Shown: positions 16,357-26,458, numbered from the stretch's first letter. The stretch is DNA of 64,000 nucleotides from CALAGB01 sp963713965 (GCA_963713965.1 OY970217.1:1116001-1180000); one strand, 5' to 3'. Numbers and translations: made by a program. Notes: generated from the letters alone by a model not told the origin.

Positions 16357-17970
16357 TTACGGCAACGCGGCCGGACTCGGCACGCTCGTGATCATGACGT
16401 TCACACAGGCCGGTTTACCGCTAGCCAGCGCGCGTTCGAGTGCAGGTCGGATCTGCTCCGGCCGCTCGACGAGCTCTCCATGGCCGCCGAGCGCCCGCAC
16501 CACCTCGTCATAGTGCGTCGGCAGAAGATCGCTGGCCACTACCCGATCCTCACCGTAGAGACGCACTTGTCGATGCCGCTCAGCTGCCCAGGCGGCGTCG
16601 TTCCCAACGACCGCGATGATCGGGATGTCGTGGCGCACGGCAGTGTCGAACTCCATGCCGTGAAAGCCGAAGGTTCCGTCACCCAGGATGGCAAACGCGC
16701 GCGCTCCCGGCCGAGCCAGTGCCCCACCGATGGCCAGCGGGATCGCTGAACCGATCGAGCCGAACTTGCCGTGGAGCAAAGGCTCGAAATCGGCGCCGGC
16801 CAGTCCCCAGCGCATCCATTGCGAGAACTCCCCGCCGTCTTGCGCCACCAGCGATCCAGTTGGAAGGACTTCGCGAAGCTCATGTGCCAGCCGCAAAGGA
16901 TGGATCGGCACCTCGTCGGAACAGGCGAACTGAGCCAGGCTGGCGCGTCCCCTCTGTCGCAGTGCCTTTACCCCGTCTGCCCAGGATCGATGGTCCCACT
17001 TTTCCCTACTCGATTCCGCGATGAGCTGGGAAAGCACGGCTCCTGCGTCACCTGCGATGCCGAGCGTCACCGGTGCGTTGCGACCAATCTCGTCCGGATC
17101 CGGAACCACATGGATCACGCGCGCGCCGTCCGCGAAAGCGCCAGGACCACCGAACTTCACCATGAAGTCTTGTGGCGCGATCAGCAGCACGGCGTCCGTC
17201 TCACGAATAGCCGCCCCAGATCCATTCAACGCCGGATCGCCGACGTTGCGTGAACTCTCCATCGCCATCCAGGGGATGGTAGTTCGCGCGGCAAGTTCCC
17301 GCAGCCGTATCCCCGTCTCGCCGCGCGTCACCGATGGACTGGACAGGATCATCGGCTTACTGGCCCTGGCAAGTATTGAGAGTGCGGAGTGAACCAGTGC
17401 CAGATCCGCGAATCTGAGCGGCGGCCGAAACGCCCACTGCTGCAATGGCGCACGTTCAGAGCTAACTTCCGCCGTAAGGACATCGGCTGGAAGACCAAGG
17501 TAGACGGGTCCAGGTCGGCCCTCGAGCATGGTCCTCCAGGCCCGAGAGACGAACGCCGGGATTTCTTCTGCGGACTCCACCGTCCAGGCAGCTTTACAGA
17601 CCTCACGAGCGATCGCCGCCTGATCCAGCTCCTGGAAGCCGCCCATTCCGACCGTCTCGCGTTCGCTAGCGCCGCTCAGCCATAGGACCGGCGTCTCCGA
17701 GGCCATGGCGTTGGCAACTCCAGTCACGGCGTTGGTGTGTCCTGGTCCCGCCGTCACCAAGCAGACACCCGGCTCACCACGGACTTTAGCCCAGGCGTCC
17801 GCCATGTGCGCCGCGGCCGATTCATGCCGCGTGTCGGTCACATCGATGTCTTCATCAAGGCAGGCATCGTAGATGGAAAGGATCTGATTCCCAGAGAGGC
17901 TGAAGAGACGGGTCACCCCGGCGTCCTTCAGGGCGCGCGCGAGCAAATGCGCTCCATTGGTCGACCTCAT
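16357..17970 (-). CDS. Thiamine-diphosphate-dependent enzyme (acetolactate synthase / 2-hydroxyacyl-CoA lyase-like)
   Basis: 537 residues with the three-domain ThDP fold. The catalytic glutamate is in TRHESAAAH near residue 50. The ThDP/Mg motif GDGTFGFHGMEFD...VVGND lies near residue 435. The segment MGGFQELDQ resembles oxalyl-CoA decarboxylase and 2-hydroxyacyl-CoA lyase more than biosynthetic acetolactate synthase, and no small regulatory subunit is nearby. The substrate cannot be fixed from sequence. It is divergently arranged with the M14 peptidase gene. Confidence 0.8.
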   Translation of the reverse strand: MRSTNGAHLLARALKDAGVTRLFSLSGNQILSIYDACLDEDIDVTDTRHESAAAHMADAWAKVRGEPGVCLVTAGPGHTNAVTGVANAMASETPVLWLSGASERETVGMGGFQELDQAAIAREVCKAAWTVESAEEIPAFVSRAWRTMLEGRPGPVYLGLPADVLTAEVSSERAPLQQWAFRPPLRFADLALVHSALSILARASKPMILSSPSVTRGETGIRLRELAARTTIPWMAMESSRNVGDPALNGSGAAIRETDAVLLIAPQDFMVKFGGPGAFADGARVIHVVPDPDEIGRNAPVTLGIAGDAGAVLSQLIAESSREKWDHRSWADGVKALRQRGRASLAQFACSDEVPIHPLRLAHELREVLPTGSLVAQDGGEFSQWMRWGLAGADFEPLLHGKFGSIGSAIPLAIGGALARPGARAFAILGDGTFGFHGMEFDTAVRHDIPIIAVVGNDAAWAAERHRQVRLYGEDRVVASDLLPTHYDEVVRALGGHGELVERPEQIRPALERALASGKPACVNVMITSVPSPAALP

Positions 17971-18096
17971 GTTCCCGTCCCTTCAACAAAACTCGTTCGA
18001 CGTTGCCATCTGGCAGCCAGTGGTCGTCGGCACAGCTTTCGATCCTCCGGTACAATGCGGACGCCAACACAAGACGGTATGCCAGAAGGAGGAATC

Positions 18097-21000
18097 GTGC
18101 TGGACCGGGGGCCCGCACAGAGTGCTGACGATCTGTTCTCCGCTGGCGCCTTCCTGATCGACTCCAATGCCGACTCGCATCCCGACGACATTCGCGCACG
18201 GATCGTCCTGGAAGAGGAACCGGACACCGACATGTGGTGTGCCCTCTTCGATCTTGCCGCGCGCTTCGGTCTGGAGACTTCCGGATTCACACCACCATTG
18301 ATCGTCGATGATCCGGGCCCCAATCACGTCCCGATCGTCGTCAGGCGCGGACGAAGCATTCGCCCACATCTTGAGCGCGACGGGTGGAAAGGGCGTCCAG
18401 CCGTCATCCTGGAAGGCCCGGACGCCATCCGCGACCTCACCTTACGCGGGGACGCCGCCCTGGAACGCAATCACGCATCCGTCCCTGATTCGTCCATCTT
18501 CGATCTCGCTAGGCTGTTTGAAACCGACGGACTGCTCACCGATCACGATGGCAACGAGATCCCGGACGGCACTCGACTCTGCATCATGGTACCCGATGAT
18601 CTGCCACGTGCCGTAGGGATTGGGCTGTTTCATTTCGTCGTTAGACTGGCCATCGAATCTTCTGGCATCGACCTCCCCGTCGCCACGGCGTCATCACGCC
18701 CCCGACCGGGGAGGATCCCGCTGCGGTTGCACCTACAAAATGGCTATCTCGCCAGGCTGACGACCGTCGATCACCCCACCAACCCATCGCTGGAGCTCTT
18801 CGGGGACGCAAACGACGCCGCGGTGCTTCTCGAACGACTGACGCTCACATGGCCCCTCCCGCCGAGCGACGACTGTGACGCTTCCGCGAGCGAGATTCAG
18901 GATTGGCTGCGCTGGAGCTTGGCGGGATGGACTGCTGAAGGACGCTCCGCCGCGTTGCTGGCTGACTTGCGGGGCAGGTCCGACACGCTCGACGGTGCCA
19001 CCTTGCGGCTCCTCTCATCCAACGCTGATGACCAACGTTCGCTGGCGCGGATTGTCCATGACGAGGTCGGCGGCGCGCTGCCGATCGTCGGACCGGGCGC
19101 CACGCTGACAGACTTCAAGCACGAATGGTCCGCCCGCTGGGAGGTCGATCGGGTCATCGACGTCCTTCGCGACGACGTCATCCCTGAGCTCGACCGGCGC
19201 CTCCCCCTGTCGCTAACCGTGATCGTCTCCGAACCCGCGTCCATTCGTCGGGCGTTGGAGGAGCGGATCCAACGAGAGCTAACGGCAGCAGGATTTCAGG
19301 CGAGTCGCTGTGATATACGCGCCATCGACGCATTCAAGGCGGGACTCTGCTGGCTGCGCGAGGTGGTTCTACCGGAGTGGCTGGAATTGGCCGGAATCCA
19401 CCGCGTCACTCTTCGATTTCGGCCGCTAGAAACCAACGAAAGCGACCACGCACTCGATATGCGTATCCGCTGGCTGCAGGAACTCTTCCCGGCCGACGAG
19501 ATCATCGCTGAAGCGCTCGCTTTACCGTTGGAGCGCGTCACATTGGCAGAACACGAAGGCCCAGCCCTGTATGCCGCCAGCGCGTTCGACGAAGATGGCA
19601 CGCTCCTCTCGCGTACCGAGTTCGACCCACCCCGAGATCGCCGTCCGTATCACACGCTCTATCCGGACGGGGGCATCGTCCATTTCGTCAGCGGCGGCAT
19701 ACAGGCCCGCCAGAACGGTATCTCCGTCAACGAGCGCGTTCCCACCGATCCCGAGCGCTTCTGGGATTACCTGCAGGAAGAGGTCCTCCCGCGCCTTCAA
19801 GGGGCGATCATCAACGCAACCGACGGCGAGCCGCGCCGCGGGGACCAGCCTTTCTTCGACGAACTCTTCGTCGAACTTTCCATCAGCGAGACCGACGAAC
19901 CCTTCGGAATTCGCGAGGAAATGAACTCGGCCGCCGAGGCGCTGCATGAAGACATCTATTTCAACGTGCTTGACTTCGTTGAGACCCTCGGCGCAAAGAC
20001 GACCGGCGAGCGCCTCGCGGCTCCCGGGGGTGTCGTCCCGATCGTGCATGTCAGACCAGGCGCTGCGCCGCATGGCAGAGTGGAACTGCGCCGCCAGGCG
20101 CGTTCTGTCGCGAGACTCGAGTCGAGTCTCGCGAGTGAACCCCTGGGCGTCATCCTGTCGGACCCGCCCGCGCGGCCGGCCGTCACCACCATCTCCGTGC
20201 TGCGCGATCAGGCGCAGCTTCAGGTCCGCTGGCCCAGTTTGTCGTCAGTGATGCGGGCGAGAATGCAGGCGTTGGCCGACTTGATGCCTCCCGATCAGCA
20301 TTTCCCGGAATTGATCGTCTCAGCCGACGACGGCTTTAAAGTGTCACTCGGCTGGCCACCAAAGCGTGACGAGCCTGCGGTTACACCAGCCTCATCGCCG
20401 GTCTCTGAGTCACTGTTCCTGAATGAGGAACGCCTGGCAAAACAGCTCGCTCGCGTGGCAGCGCGTCCAGAAGTCCGCGTCCAAACCACGCTCGACCGCT
20501 CGTATCGGGGACGCTCAATCCCCGCAGTTGAGGTCACGGTTCCGATGTCGGCTTCAGTCTGGTCGCGACGAAAGCTCTCGATCTTCAAGCCGACGTTCAT
20601 GATCGTCGCGCGCCACCACGCCAATGAAGTCGCCAGCACTACCGCCGCGTTGCGTCTGATTGAGCTCCTCACCGGGGACCCCGAGTGGCGTCGCCTGCTG
20701 AGCCGCGTCAACGTCGCCATCCTTCCCTACGAGAACGCGGACGGGGCGGCTTTGCACGATCGCCTGCAACGCGAGCACCCGACCTGGAAGCACCATCCGG
20801 CACGCTACAACGCGGTCGGCTACGAGTTCGCCGAGGACAATGACAATCCCGACACACCATTCGGCGAGTCACGCGTACGCACCAAAATGTGGGAGCGCTG
20901 GCTGCCGGACGTGATCGTCGACAACCATGGCGTTCCGTCACATGAATGGGCCCAGACCTTCGCCGGATTTGGCTCGCCGCCCCGCTTCAACGTGAGCTAT

Positions 21001-21507
21001 TGGCAGGTTCAAGCCATGATCTACGGCATCCTTCATCACCTCGACAGCCGTTCCTATCCCGAACACCGGCTTGCCGCCTACGCCATTCGCGACGCGGTGG
21101 CGCACGCCGTCTCCAGCGAGGTCGAGATGCTCCAGTGGAACCGCCTCTATCGAGAGCGCTACATGACCTGGGGCTCGAACTGGATTCCGGAGCGATTCCC
21201 AGCCAACACGCACCGGGAGATGATCTGGTATTTTGGCGCCATTCCGGTGGATTCGCCTCGCACGCGCCGCAACCCTGCCGCACGGCATCCCGGCATCACC
21301 GTCGCTTCCTGGGTGACCGAGGTGCCCGACGAGACAGCGCATGGTGAGCATCTACGCCTGACCGCCAAGGCGCACTTGATTGCCAATCGCGCCGTGATCG
21401 ACTTGTTAGCCGCTTCCGCCACCCCACCCGAACGGCGTATCCTTGAGTCCGCGAATGGGTCGTGCGTGACCTTAGGTCGGCGTCGCCCAATCGTGATCGG
21501 ACCATAG
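18097..21507 (+). CDS. Very large M14-family metallocarboxypeptidase-like protein
   Basis: 1136 residues from a GTG with AGAAGGAGG four bases upstream; the longer reading from 17737 overlaps the divergent enzyme. The C-terminal quarter carries an M14-like zinc site: H841-x-x-E844 in RHHANEV and a third ligand at about H944 in VDNHG. The first 600 residues hold at least two copies of a calcium-loop-like pattern, LIDSNADSHPDD near residue 25 and LLTDHDGNEIPDG near residue 150, each followed by an arginine-rich beta stretch. No signal peptide was seen. Typical M14 domains are about 300 residues, so most of the protein is accessory. Its natural substrate is unknown; the long N-terminus suggests a recognition platform. 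Confidence 0.72.
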   Translation: MLDRGPAQSADDLFSAGAFLIDSNADSHPDDIRARIVLEEEPDTDMWCALFDLAARFGLETSGFTPPLIVDDPGPNHVPIVVRRGRSIRPHLERDGWKGRPAVILEGPDAIRDLTLRGDAALERNHASVPDSSIFDLARLFETDGLLTDHDGNEIPDGTRLCIMVPDDLPRAVGIGLFHFVVRLAIESSGIDLPVATASSRPRPGRIPLRLHLQNGYLARLTTVDHPTNPSLELFGDANDAAVLLERLTLTWPLPPSDDCDASASEIQDWLRWSLAGWTAEGRSAALLADLRGRSDTLDGATLRLLSSNADDQRSLARIVHDEVGGALPIVGPGATLTDFKHEWSARWEVDRVIDVLRDDVIPELDRRLPLSLTVIVSEPASIRRALEERIQRELTAAGFQASRCDIRAIDAFKAGLCWLREVVLPEWLELAGIHRVTLRFRPLETNESDHALDMRIRWLQELFPADEIIAEALALPLERVTLAEHEGPALYAASAFDEDGTLLSRTEFDPPRDRRPYHTLYPDGGIVHFVSGGIQARQNGISVNERVPTDPERFWDYLQEEVLPRLQGAIINATDGEPRRGDQPFFDELFVELSISETDEPFGIREEMNSAAEALHEDIYFNVLDFVETLGAKTTGERLAAPGGVVPIVHVRPGAAPHGRVELRRQARSVARLESSLASEPLGVILSDPPARPAVTTISVLRDQAQLQVRWPSLSSVMRARMQALADLMPPDQHFPELIVSADDGFKVSLGWPPKRDEPAVTPASSPVSESLFLNEERLAKQLARVAARPEVRVQTTLDRSYRGRSIPAVEVTVPMSASVWSRRKLSIFKPTFMIVARHHANEVASTTAALRLIELLTGDPEWRRLLSRVNVAILPYENADGAALHDRLQREHPTWKHHPARYNAVGYEFAEDNDNPDTPFGESRVRTKMWERWLPDVIVDNHGVPSHEWAQTFAGFGSPPRFNVSYWQVQAMIYGILHHLDSRSYPEHRLAAYAIRDAVAHAVSSEVEMLQWNRLYRERYMTWGSNWIPERFPANTHREMIWYFGAIPVDSPRTRRNPAARHPGITVASWVTEVPDETAHGEHLRLTAKAHLIANRAVIDLLAASATPPERRILESANGSCVTLGRRRPIVIGP

Positions 21508-21535
21508 TCTCTCGGTCATCATTCCGGGTCATAAG

Positions 21536-22018
21536 ATGAGCGCCACGCCCAGCGAAGCCAGTAAATCCCCGTCCCTCACGCGTCGCGACTTTTTCCACGA
21601 CGTGGCGGAAGCCGTGCGGCCGATGCTCCCCGAATCCCTCAAGGGGTACCAATCCTTCACAACGCGCGATCTGCTCAAGCTCAGCTACGGGCACGCCCGC
21701 ATCCACTACGAAGTGTGGGCCAACGCCCGCGACCGGCACATCGAGATCGGGTTGCACTTTGAAGACGGTCCCGAATCGACCGAGCGTCTACTCCGCTTTT
21801 TCGATTCACACATCCTGGAAATCAAGCACGAGCTTGGAGAGGGATTCGAGCTTGAACGCTGGACCAACTCCTGGGGACACTTCTTCCAACATCTCCCCTA
21901 TCAACCCCTAACAGACCCACTAGCCAACCAGATCAGTGCGACGGTGGCGCGCATGATCATCGTTCTTCAACCGTTGTTGGCTGAAGCGCTACCGACACGC
22001 GTTTCCCGCTCCCGCTAG
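21536..22018 (+). CDS. Hypothetical protein following the M14 gene
   Basis: 160 residues, soluble, no motif I recognise. The central part (HYEVWANARDRHIEIGLHFED) is conserved-looking and may be a DNA- or nucleotide-processing-associated beta domain, but that is a guess. The start follows the M14 stop by 28 bases, so they likely share a transcript. The C-terminus is basic. Confidence 0.55.
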   Translation: MSATPSEASKSPSLTRRDFFHDVAEAVRPMLPESLKGYQSFTTRDLLKLSYGHARIHYEVWANARDRHIEIGLHFEDGPESTERLLRFFDSHILEIKHELGEGFELERWTNSWGHFFQHLPYQPLTDPLANQISATVARMIIVLQPLLAEALPTRVSRSR

Positions 22019-22044
22019 GAATGGCGTCATTCCGCTCTCGCGCT

Positions 22045-22070
22045 AACCGCGTGACTCATCGCGGGTTTTT
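22045..22070 (+). terminator. Intrinsic terminator after 21536-22018
   Basis: A CCGCG / CGCGG stem (47-51 with 60-64) with an eight-base loop is followed by TTTTT at 22066-22070, 27 bases past the stop. Confidence 0.6.
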
Positions 22071-22149
22071 CCTGACCCCTGGAGCGTTGCGCATAAGCGT
22101 AAAATGCGGGGACGGTCGCGAAACCTTCATGTAAAGGCAACTCAATTCG

Positions 22150-22572
22150 ATGGCGCACTGGCTTCCACTCATCGACACCACCTTCATCGTCTTGAGTGGC
22201 GTTTCACTGCTATTCGGCTACTATTTCATCCGCCACATGCAAATTCAGCGACACAAATGGTCCATGCTGACGGCAACGACCTTCGCCGCCCTCTTCCTCG
22301 TCGCTTACATAACCCGATACTTGACGCAGCCCACCAAGATCTTCGCGGGCCACGGTGCCGTCCGTGTCGGGTACCTGGCGATTCTGATTTCGCACACCAT
22401 TTTGGCCACATTGATCATCCCGCTCGTCCTCATCGTCCTCTATCGGGCGTTGACGAAACAGTTCGCCCGACACAAGAACCTGGCACGAAAAACGCTACCC
22501 ATGTGGTTGTATGTTGCATTCACCGGTTGGATCATTTACATGATGTTGTATCAGATCAGTTTCGCCAGCTAG
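22150..22572 (+). CDS. DUF420 membrane protein (cytochrome oxidase assembly-like)
   Basis: 140 residues with four hydrophobic helices and the DUF420 pattern, including conserved histidines in RHMQIQRHKWSM and an ISHTILA segment. Family members such as CtaM act in heme-copper oxidase maturation in Gram-positive bacteria. Here no oxidase genes are adjacent; it precedes an ABC exporter. It should reside in the cytoplasmic membrane. Confidence 0.75.
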   Translation: MAHWLPLIDTTFIVLSGVSLLFGYYFIRHMQIQRHKWSMLTATTFAALFLVAYITRYLTQPTKIFAGHGAVRVGYLAILISHTILATLIIPLVLIVLYRALTKQFARHKNLARKTLPMWLYVAFTGWIIYMMLYQISFAS

Positions 22573-22639
22573 ATTCATCCGTCGAGCCTGGTAGGGTTCC
22601 TCACCCATAGCCAGTGGACAAACGGCTCGCGTTGGAGTT

Positions 22640-23566
22640 ATGTCGACAACCATGCAAGATGCGATTACGGTCCGCGCTCTCGAGAAAAGCTATGGCGCCA
22701 AACGCGCCGTGGACGGACTCAGCTTCAGCGTCTGGCGTGGAGAGATCTTCGCTCTGCTCGGACCAAACGGAGCGGGCAAGACCACGACGGTCGAGATCCT
22801 CGAGGGTTATCGCACGCCGGACGCCGGCGAGGTTCGAGTCCTGGGGCTCGATCCGATCCGGGATGGCGGTGAGCTCAAGCAGCGAATCGGCGTGATGCTG
22901 CAGAATGCAGGTATCTACCCAACCGTGACGCCGATCGAGATCCTCAACCTGCTGCGAGAGTTCTATCGAGACGCCGAAGAGACCGACACGATGATCGAGA
23001 TGGTCGGACTCGAAGAGGCGGCTCACACGCGCTATCGACAGCTCTCCGGTGGTCAGCAGCGCCGCCTCGCACTTGCGGCCGCGCTCATCGGTAAACCGGA
23101 GCTCCTCTTTCTTGATGAGCCGACCACCGCTATGGACCCGCAGGCGCGCCACATGACCTGGGACATCTTGCAATCACTACGAGACCGCGGCCTCACCATT
23201 CTCTTGACCACTCATTTCATGGAGGAGGCCGAGCGTCTGGCCGACCGCGTGGCCATCATCGATCACGGGCGCCTGCTGGCACTCGAAGAACCTCGCATTC
23301 TCACCGCGACCAGCGCCGAAGAGGTGCAGTTCACAGGCCCGGCGGGCATGGACGCAGACGACCTGAGTCACCTGCCGTCATCACGCGGTATTCGCGAGGA
23401 ACGTCCCGGCTTTTACGTGATGCATACGGCCAGACCGATTGATCTGCTGGCCGAGATAACCAGCTGGGGTCGTGATCACGGAATCTTGCTGAACGATCTT
23501 CGCGTCGGACACGAATCGCTCGAAGAGGTCTTCCTACGTCTGACAGGCAATGAGCTTCGAGAATGA
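22640..23566 (+). CDS. ABC-2 type exporter, ATP-binding subunit
   Basis: 308 residues. Walker A (GPNGAGKTTT near residue 40), signature LSGGQQRR, Walker B LLFLDEPTTAMDP and the H-loop THFMEEAE are all present. The C-terminal 80 residues form the usual accessory segment of CcmA/DrrA-type proteins. The next gene encodes the matching permease. The cargo, possibly a lipid, antibiotic or peptide, cannot be told from sequence. Confidence 0.9.
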   Translation: MSTTMQDAITVRALEKSYGAKRAVDGLSFSVWRGEIFALLGPNGAGKTTTVEILEGYRTPDAGEVRVLGLDPIRDGGELKQRIGVMLQNAGIYPTVTPIEILNLLREFYRDAEETDTMIEMVGLEEAAHTRYRQLSGGQQRRLALAAALIGKPELLFLDEPTTAMDPQARHMTWDILQSLRDRGLTILLTTHFMEEAERLADRVAIIDHGRLLALEEPRILTATSAEEVQFTGPAGMDADDLSHLPSSRGIREERPGFYVMHTARPIDLLAEITSWGRDHGILLNDLRVGHESLEEVFLRLTGNELRE

Positions 23567-23588
23567 CCGGCCAACGAAAGATCACGAT

Positions 23589-24314
23589 ATGAACGCACTC
23601 ATCGCGCAGTCGAAGATGGAGCTAATGCTGACCCTGCGGCAGTTCGAGGGGATGCTGATCACCGTCTTCTTCCCACCAGCACTCCTCATCTTCTTCGCCG
23701 GAATCGGCGTAAAGCCTTCCAGCGTCGAGCGGCCCATCGATTTTCTGCTCCCAGGTATGTTGGCGCTGGCGGTCATGTCGACCGGTCTGGTCAGCCTCAG
23801 CATCCGCACAGGCTACGAGCGCAGCTACGGCGTGCTCAAGAGACTCGGCAGCACACCACTCTCTCGTACTCAACTGCTGATCGCCAAGATCATCTCGGTC
23901 ATCGCCGTCGATATCCTGGACATCATCATCTTGATCGGCATCGCCTATTTCCTATTCGACTGGCATCCGAGCGGTACGTTGCCGATTGCAATCTTCGCGT
24001 TGATCCTCGGCATCGCAACCTTCTCCAGCTTTGGGCTCATGCTGGCCGGCTCGTTCCGCGCCGAGACGACACTGGCCACTGCCAACACGCTCTTCTTCTT
24101 GTTTTTGCTCCTTGGCGGGGTTGCCTGGCCACTCGATAAGCTGCCGGGATTTCTCTCGATCCCGGCGCGCATTTTCCCGTCGGCCGCATTCGCCGACGCG
24201 TTGCGAGCGTCGCTCGGGCCGCACACCAGTTTTCCCATCTGGAACCTATTGATTCTGGCCGCGTGGGGATTGGTCACGTTGGCAATCGCCAGCCGCACCT
24301 TCAAGTGGGAGTGA
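23589..24314 (+). CDS. ABC-2 type exporter, permease subunit
   Basis: 241 residues from the ATG at 23589; an in-frame ATG at 23550 overlaps the ATPase gene and lacks a ribosome site. Six hydrophobic segments with an ABC-2/DrrB pattern, including the cytoplasmic sequence RTGYERSYGVLKRLGSTPLS. Partner of the preceding ATPase. It ends 23 bases from a convergent gene. Confidence 0.88.
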   Translation: MNALIAQSKMELMLTLRQFEGMLITVFFPPALLIFFAGIGVKPSSVERPIDFLLPGMLALAVMSTGLVSLSIRTGYERSYGVLKRLGSTPLSRTQLLIAKIISVIAVDILDIIILIGIAYFLFDWHPSGTLPIAIFALILGIATFSSFGLMLAGSFRAETTLATANTLFFLFLLLGGVAWPLDKLPGFLSIPARIFPSAAFADALRASLGPHTSFPIWNLLILAAWGLVTLAIASRTFKWE

Positions 24315-24337
24315 CCGAGGACAAATCGCGGTTCCCG

Positions 24338-25867
24338 TTACGTCGTGGCCTGCGCCACCTTCACCGACACCGTGTGATAGCCCGTCGATCCGTCCGGTAG
24401 CGGCGGATTCTCATCTTTGGTCTGGGTCTGGCCGGTGCCGTCGGTCGCTCGCACCTCGAGCGTCACCTTTCCGTCTCCATCAGGTGTCCAGTCGAAGGTC
24501 CAGATCACCCAGCTCAATGAAGAGAGCGGTTTCTCGAGCTTGGCATCGTTCCAGGTCTTGCCCCCGTCGGTCGAGAGCTCGACCCGCTTGATGCCGCGAC
24601 TTCCGGCGAAGGCGACGCCGCCGACCTTGATCGGCTGGCCTACCGTGACCGTGTCCAATGCACGCGGATAATCGATGCGCGACATGGTCGTGATGACGGC
24701 CACATCGCTCCAGCCACGATGCTGCCAGAAGCCCTTGAAGTCGTTGTCGACGAGCGCGATCTTGTTCAACCACTTGACGTTCTTCATACCGAAGATGTTG
24801 GGAACAAGCATTCGCACCGGGAAACCATGGTCCTTGGTGAGCGGCTGACCGTCCAACTCGTGCACGAGGAACGTATTCGGGTCGAGCGCGACCGTGAGCG
24901 GAATCGAGTCGGAGTAGCCATCCTCGGCATAGAAGACGACGTCAACCACGCCGTCTTTTACGCCCGCCTCATCCAGCAGCTGCTTGAGCGGAAATCCGGT
25001 CCATTCACCATTGCTGATGTACTCGCCGCCCACTTCGTTGCTGATGCACTCCAGTGTGGCAATGTGTTTGGTGGCCGTCCGAGAGCGGATCTGGTCGTAG
25101 GTATAGCTCTGCGGATTGTCGACCAGCCCTTCGATCGACAGATTCCATCCACCCTGCGCCACGGTCGGGTCGATGAAATTCTTGGAGACCACGTAGAAGT
25201 CGTCGATCGGCGTCAACGCGGGGGATATGCCGTCCGCGGTGTCGGGCGCCGACGGAACCTGGCTCTTTTTGTTGAGCGCGACGAAGAACTTGCCGAGATA
25301 TGCGGACGCCAGCAGCACCGGTACGCCAATGGCGACCAGGCTGACGACGCGACGGCGCGACTCGTCATTGTCGACCGCGAATTCGCTTTCCCTGGCGGCC
25401 AGCCACGCGACCAAAACTCCTGCGTAGACGATCGCGATGATGCCGAAGCTCAACGCCGTTGTGGTCGATCCGGCAGATGAATGCTGACCGAAGATCCCGA
25501 CCTCACCAAGCGGAGCGAAGACGAACCCCAAGATCGCAAAGGTGACGACCGAGATTGCACCGAATAGGCGTAGCGGAGAGTTATCGCGCTTGAGCAGTCC
25601 GTCCAGCAGCGCTCCGATGAGACCACCGATCACCAACTGGCCGATGAAGAGAAGAACGAAGATCAGCGGCTTAGCCGACGATTCGAGTTTGCCGAGGATC
25701 GCGCCAAAGACATCGACCGGCGTCAGCGATGTAATGCGGTCGGAAAGGAGCTGCGTCGGCACCGGCGCCCCCCAAACGCGACCGAGGAGGAGCATGACCA
25801 CCGATGCGATCAGCGCGGCGACGATACCTGGGATGTAGCCGGAGCGGGAAAAGAGGCGCGGGCTCAT
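24338..25867 (-). CDS. Sulfite-oxidase-family molybdopterin protein with membrane anchor domain
   Basis: 509 residues from an ATG eight bases after GAAGGA; two upstream ATGs lack ribosome sites. The N-terminal half has about five hydrophobic helices (to residue 200), and the C-terminal half is the oxidoreductase molybdopterin-binding domain with the Mo-ligand cysteine in TLECISNEVGG, followed by a Mo-co dimerisation domain containing STDGGKTWNDA. These proteins oxidise or reduce small sulfur or other substrates on the outer face. The fusion to a polytopic N-terminus is a familiar Chloroflexota and Actinobacteria arrangement. The substrate is unknown. Confidence 0.85.
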   Translation of the reverse strand: MSPRLFSRSGYIPGIVAALIASVVMLLLGRVWGAPVPTQLLSDRITSLTPVDVFGAILGKLESSAKPLIFVLLFIGQLVIGGLIGALLDGLLKRDNSPLRLFGAISVVTFAILGFVFAPLGEVGIFGQHSSAGSTTTALSFGIIAIVYAGVLVAWLAARESEFAVDNDESRRRVVSLVAIGVPVLLASAYLGKFFVALNKKSQVPSAPDTADGISPALTPIDDFYVVSKNFIDPTVAQGGWNLSIEGLVDNPQSYTYDQIRSRTATKHIATLECISNEVGGEYISNGEWTGFPLKQLLDEAGVKDGVVDVVFYAEDGYSDSIPLTVALDPNTFLVHELDGQPLTKDHGFPVRMLVPNIFGMKNVKWLNKIALVDNDFKGFWQHRGWSDVAVITTMSRIDYPRALDTVTVGQPIKVGGVAFAGSRGIKRVELSTDGGKTWNDAKLEKPLSSLSWVIWTFDWTPDGDGKVTLEVRATDGTGQTQTKDENPPLPDGSTGYHTVSVKVAQATT

Positions 25868-25985
25868 GGTCGGTCCTTCATTCATCATTGCGGGAATATT
25901 GGCGCGAACAGTTCGCTCCTGCACTTATTCTACGAGCAGGGCGGCCGTTTCGGATGAACTGAGGATTACCGACATTACGAAATAA

Positions 25986-26219
25986 TTACGCCGAGCCGCT
26001 GAATACGTGTGCGGCGACGTCGGAGGGATCGAACTCGCGGACGAGAGACCGGTAGATTTCCTTACCGTCTCGCTCGACCACGACGTAGACGGTGCCGATT
26101 CGCACCTCAACGCCGGGAAGCTCTTGGTGCGCCATCAGGCGAATGGCTGTGGATCGATAAATGAGGTGGAATCCGTGTTCGGCGAACCACCTGTAGACGC
26201 AATCGCTGTGTGACTCCAA
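25986..26219 (-). CDS. Small hypothetical protein
   Basis: 77 residues, TTG start, no membrane helix. The C-terminal stretch with VYVVVERDGKEIYRSLVREF looks like a beta-strand-rich domain with ordinary amino-acid use, unlike the antisense frame. I do not recognise a family and there is no good ribosome site, so support is modest. Confidence 0.4.
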   Translation of the reverse strand: MESHSDCVYRWFAEHGFHLIYRSTAIRLMAHQELPGVEVRIGTVYVVVERDGKEIYRSLVREFDPSDVAAHVFSGSA

Positions 26220-26394
26220 GGGCGGTACTCGTCCCCTTCGGGTTCGCGCCTTCGGCGCGCTAGCTCGAATGAATCAGCAACCGAGGTTCATGCATCCTCG
26301 ATGCCATCGGATCCGGCCCCATCGGGCTCCTGCTTCCAATGGAACGGCATTCGAATACGCGCAGGAATAGGCAATTAGTTGGAAATCAGACGAA

Positions 26395-26425
26395 AATAAA
26401 AACGGGGCCGTTGTGGGCGGCCCCG
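26395..26425 (-). terminator. Intrinsic terminator, minus strand
   Basis: An eight-base CGGGGCCG/CGGCCCCG stem with a seven-base loop is followed in the minus direction by TTTTTATTTT. It lies downstream of the small minus-strand frame at 26459. The remainder of 26220-26394 has no feature I can support. Confidence 0.7.
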
Positions 26426-26458
26426 AAGACAGGGAGGGAGGGAAGAGATGGTTCTAAA

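Noticed and set aside
17737..18096. N-terminal 120 codons of the longest reading of the M14 gene
   Set aside because: Overlaps the divergent ThDP enzyme gene; a strong ribosome site sets the start at 18097.
26220..26394. tRNA-like segment with GGTTCG and short hairpins
   Set aside because: No acceptor stem or anticodon arm could be folded at the right distances.
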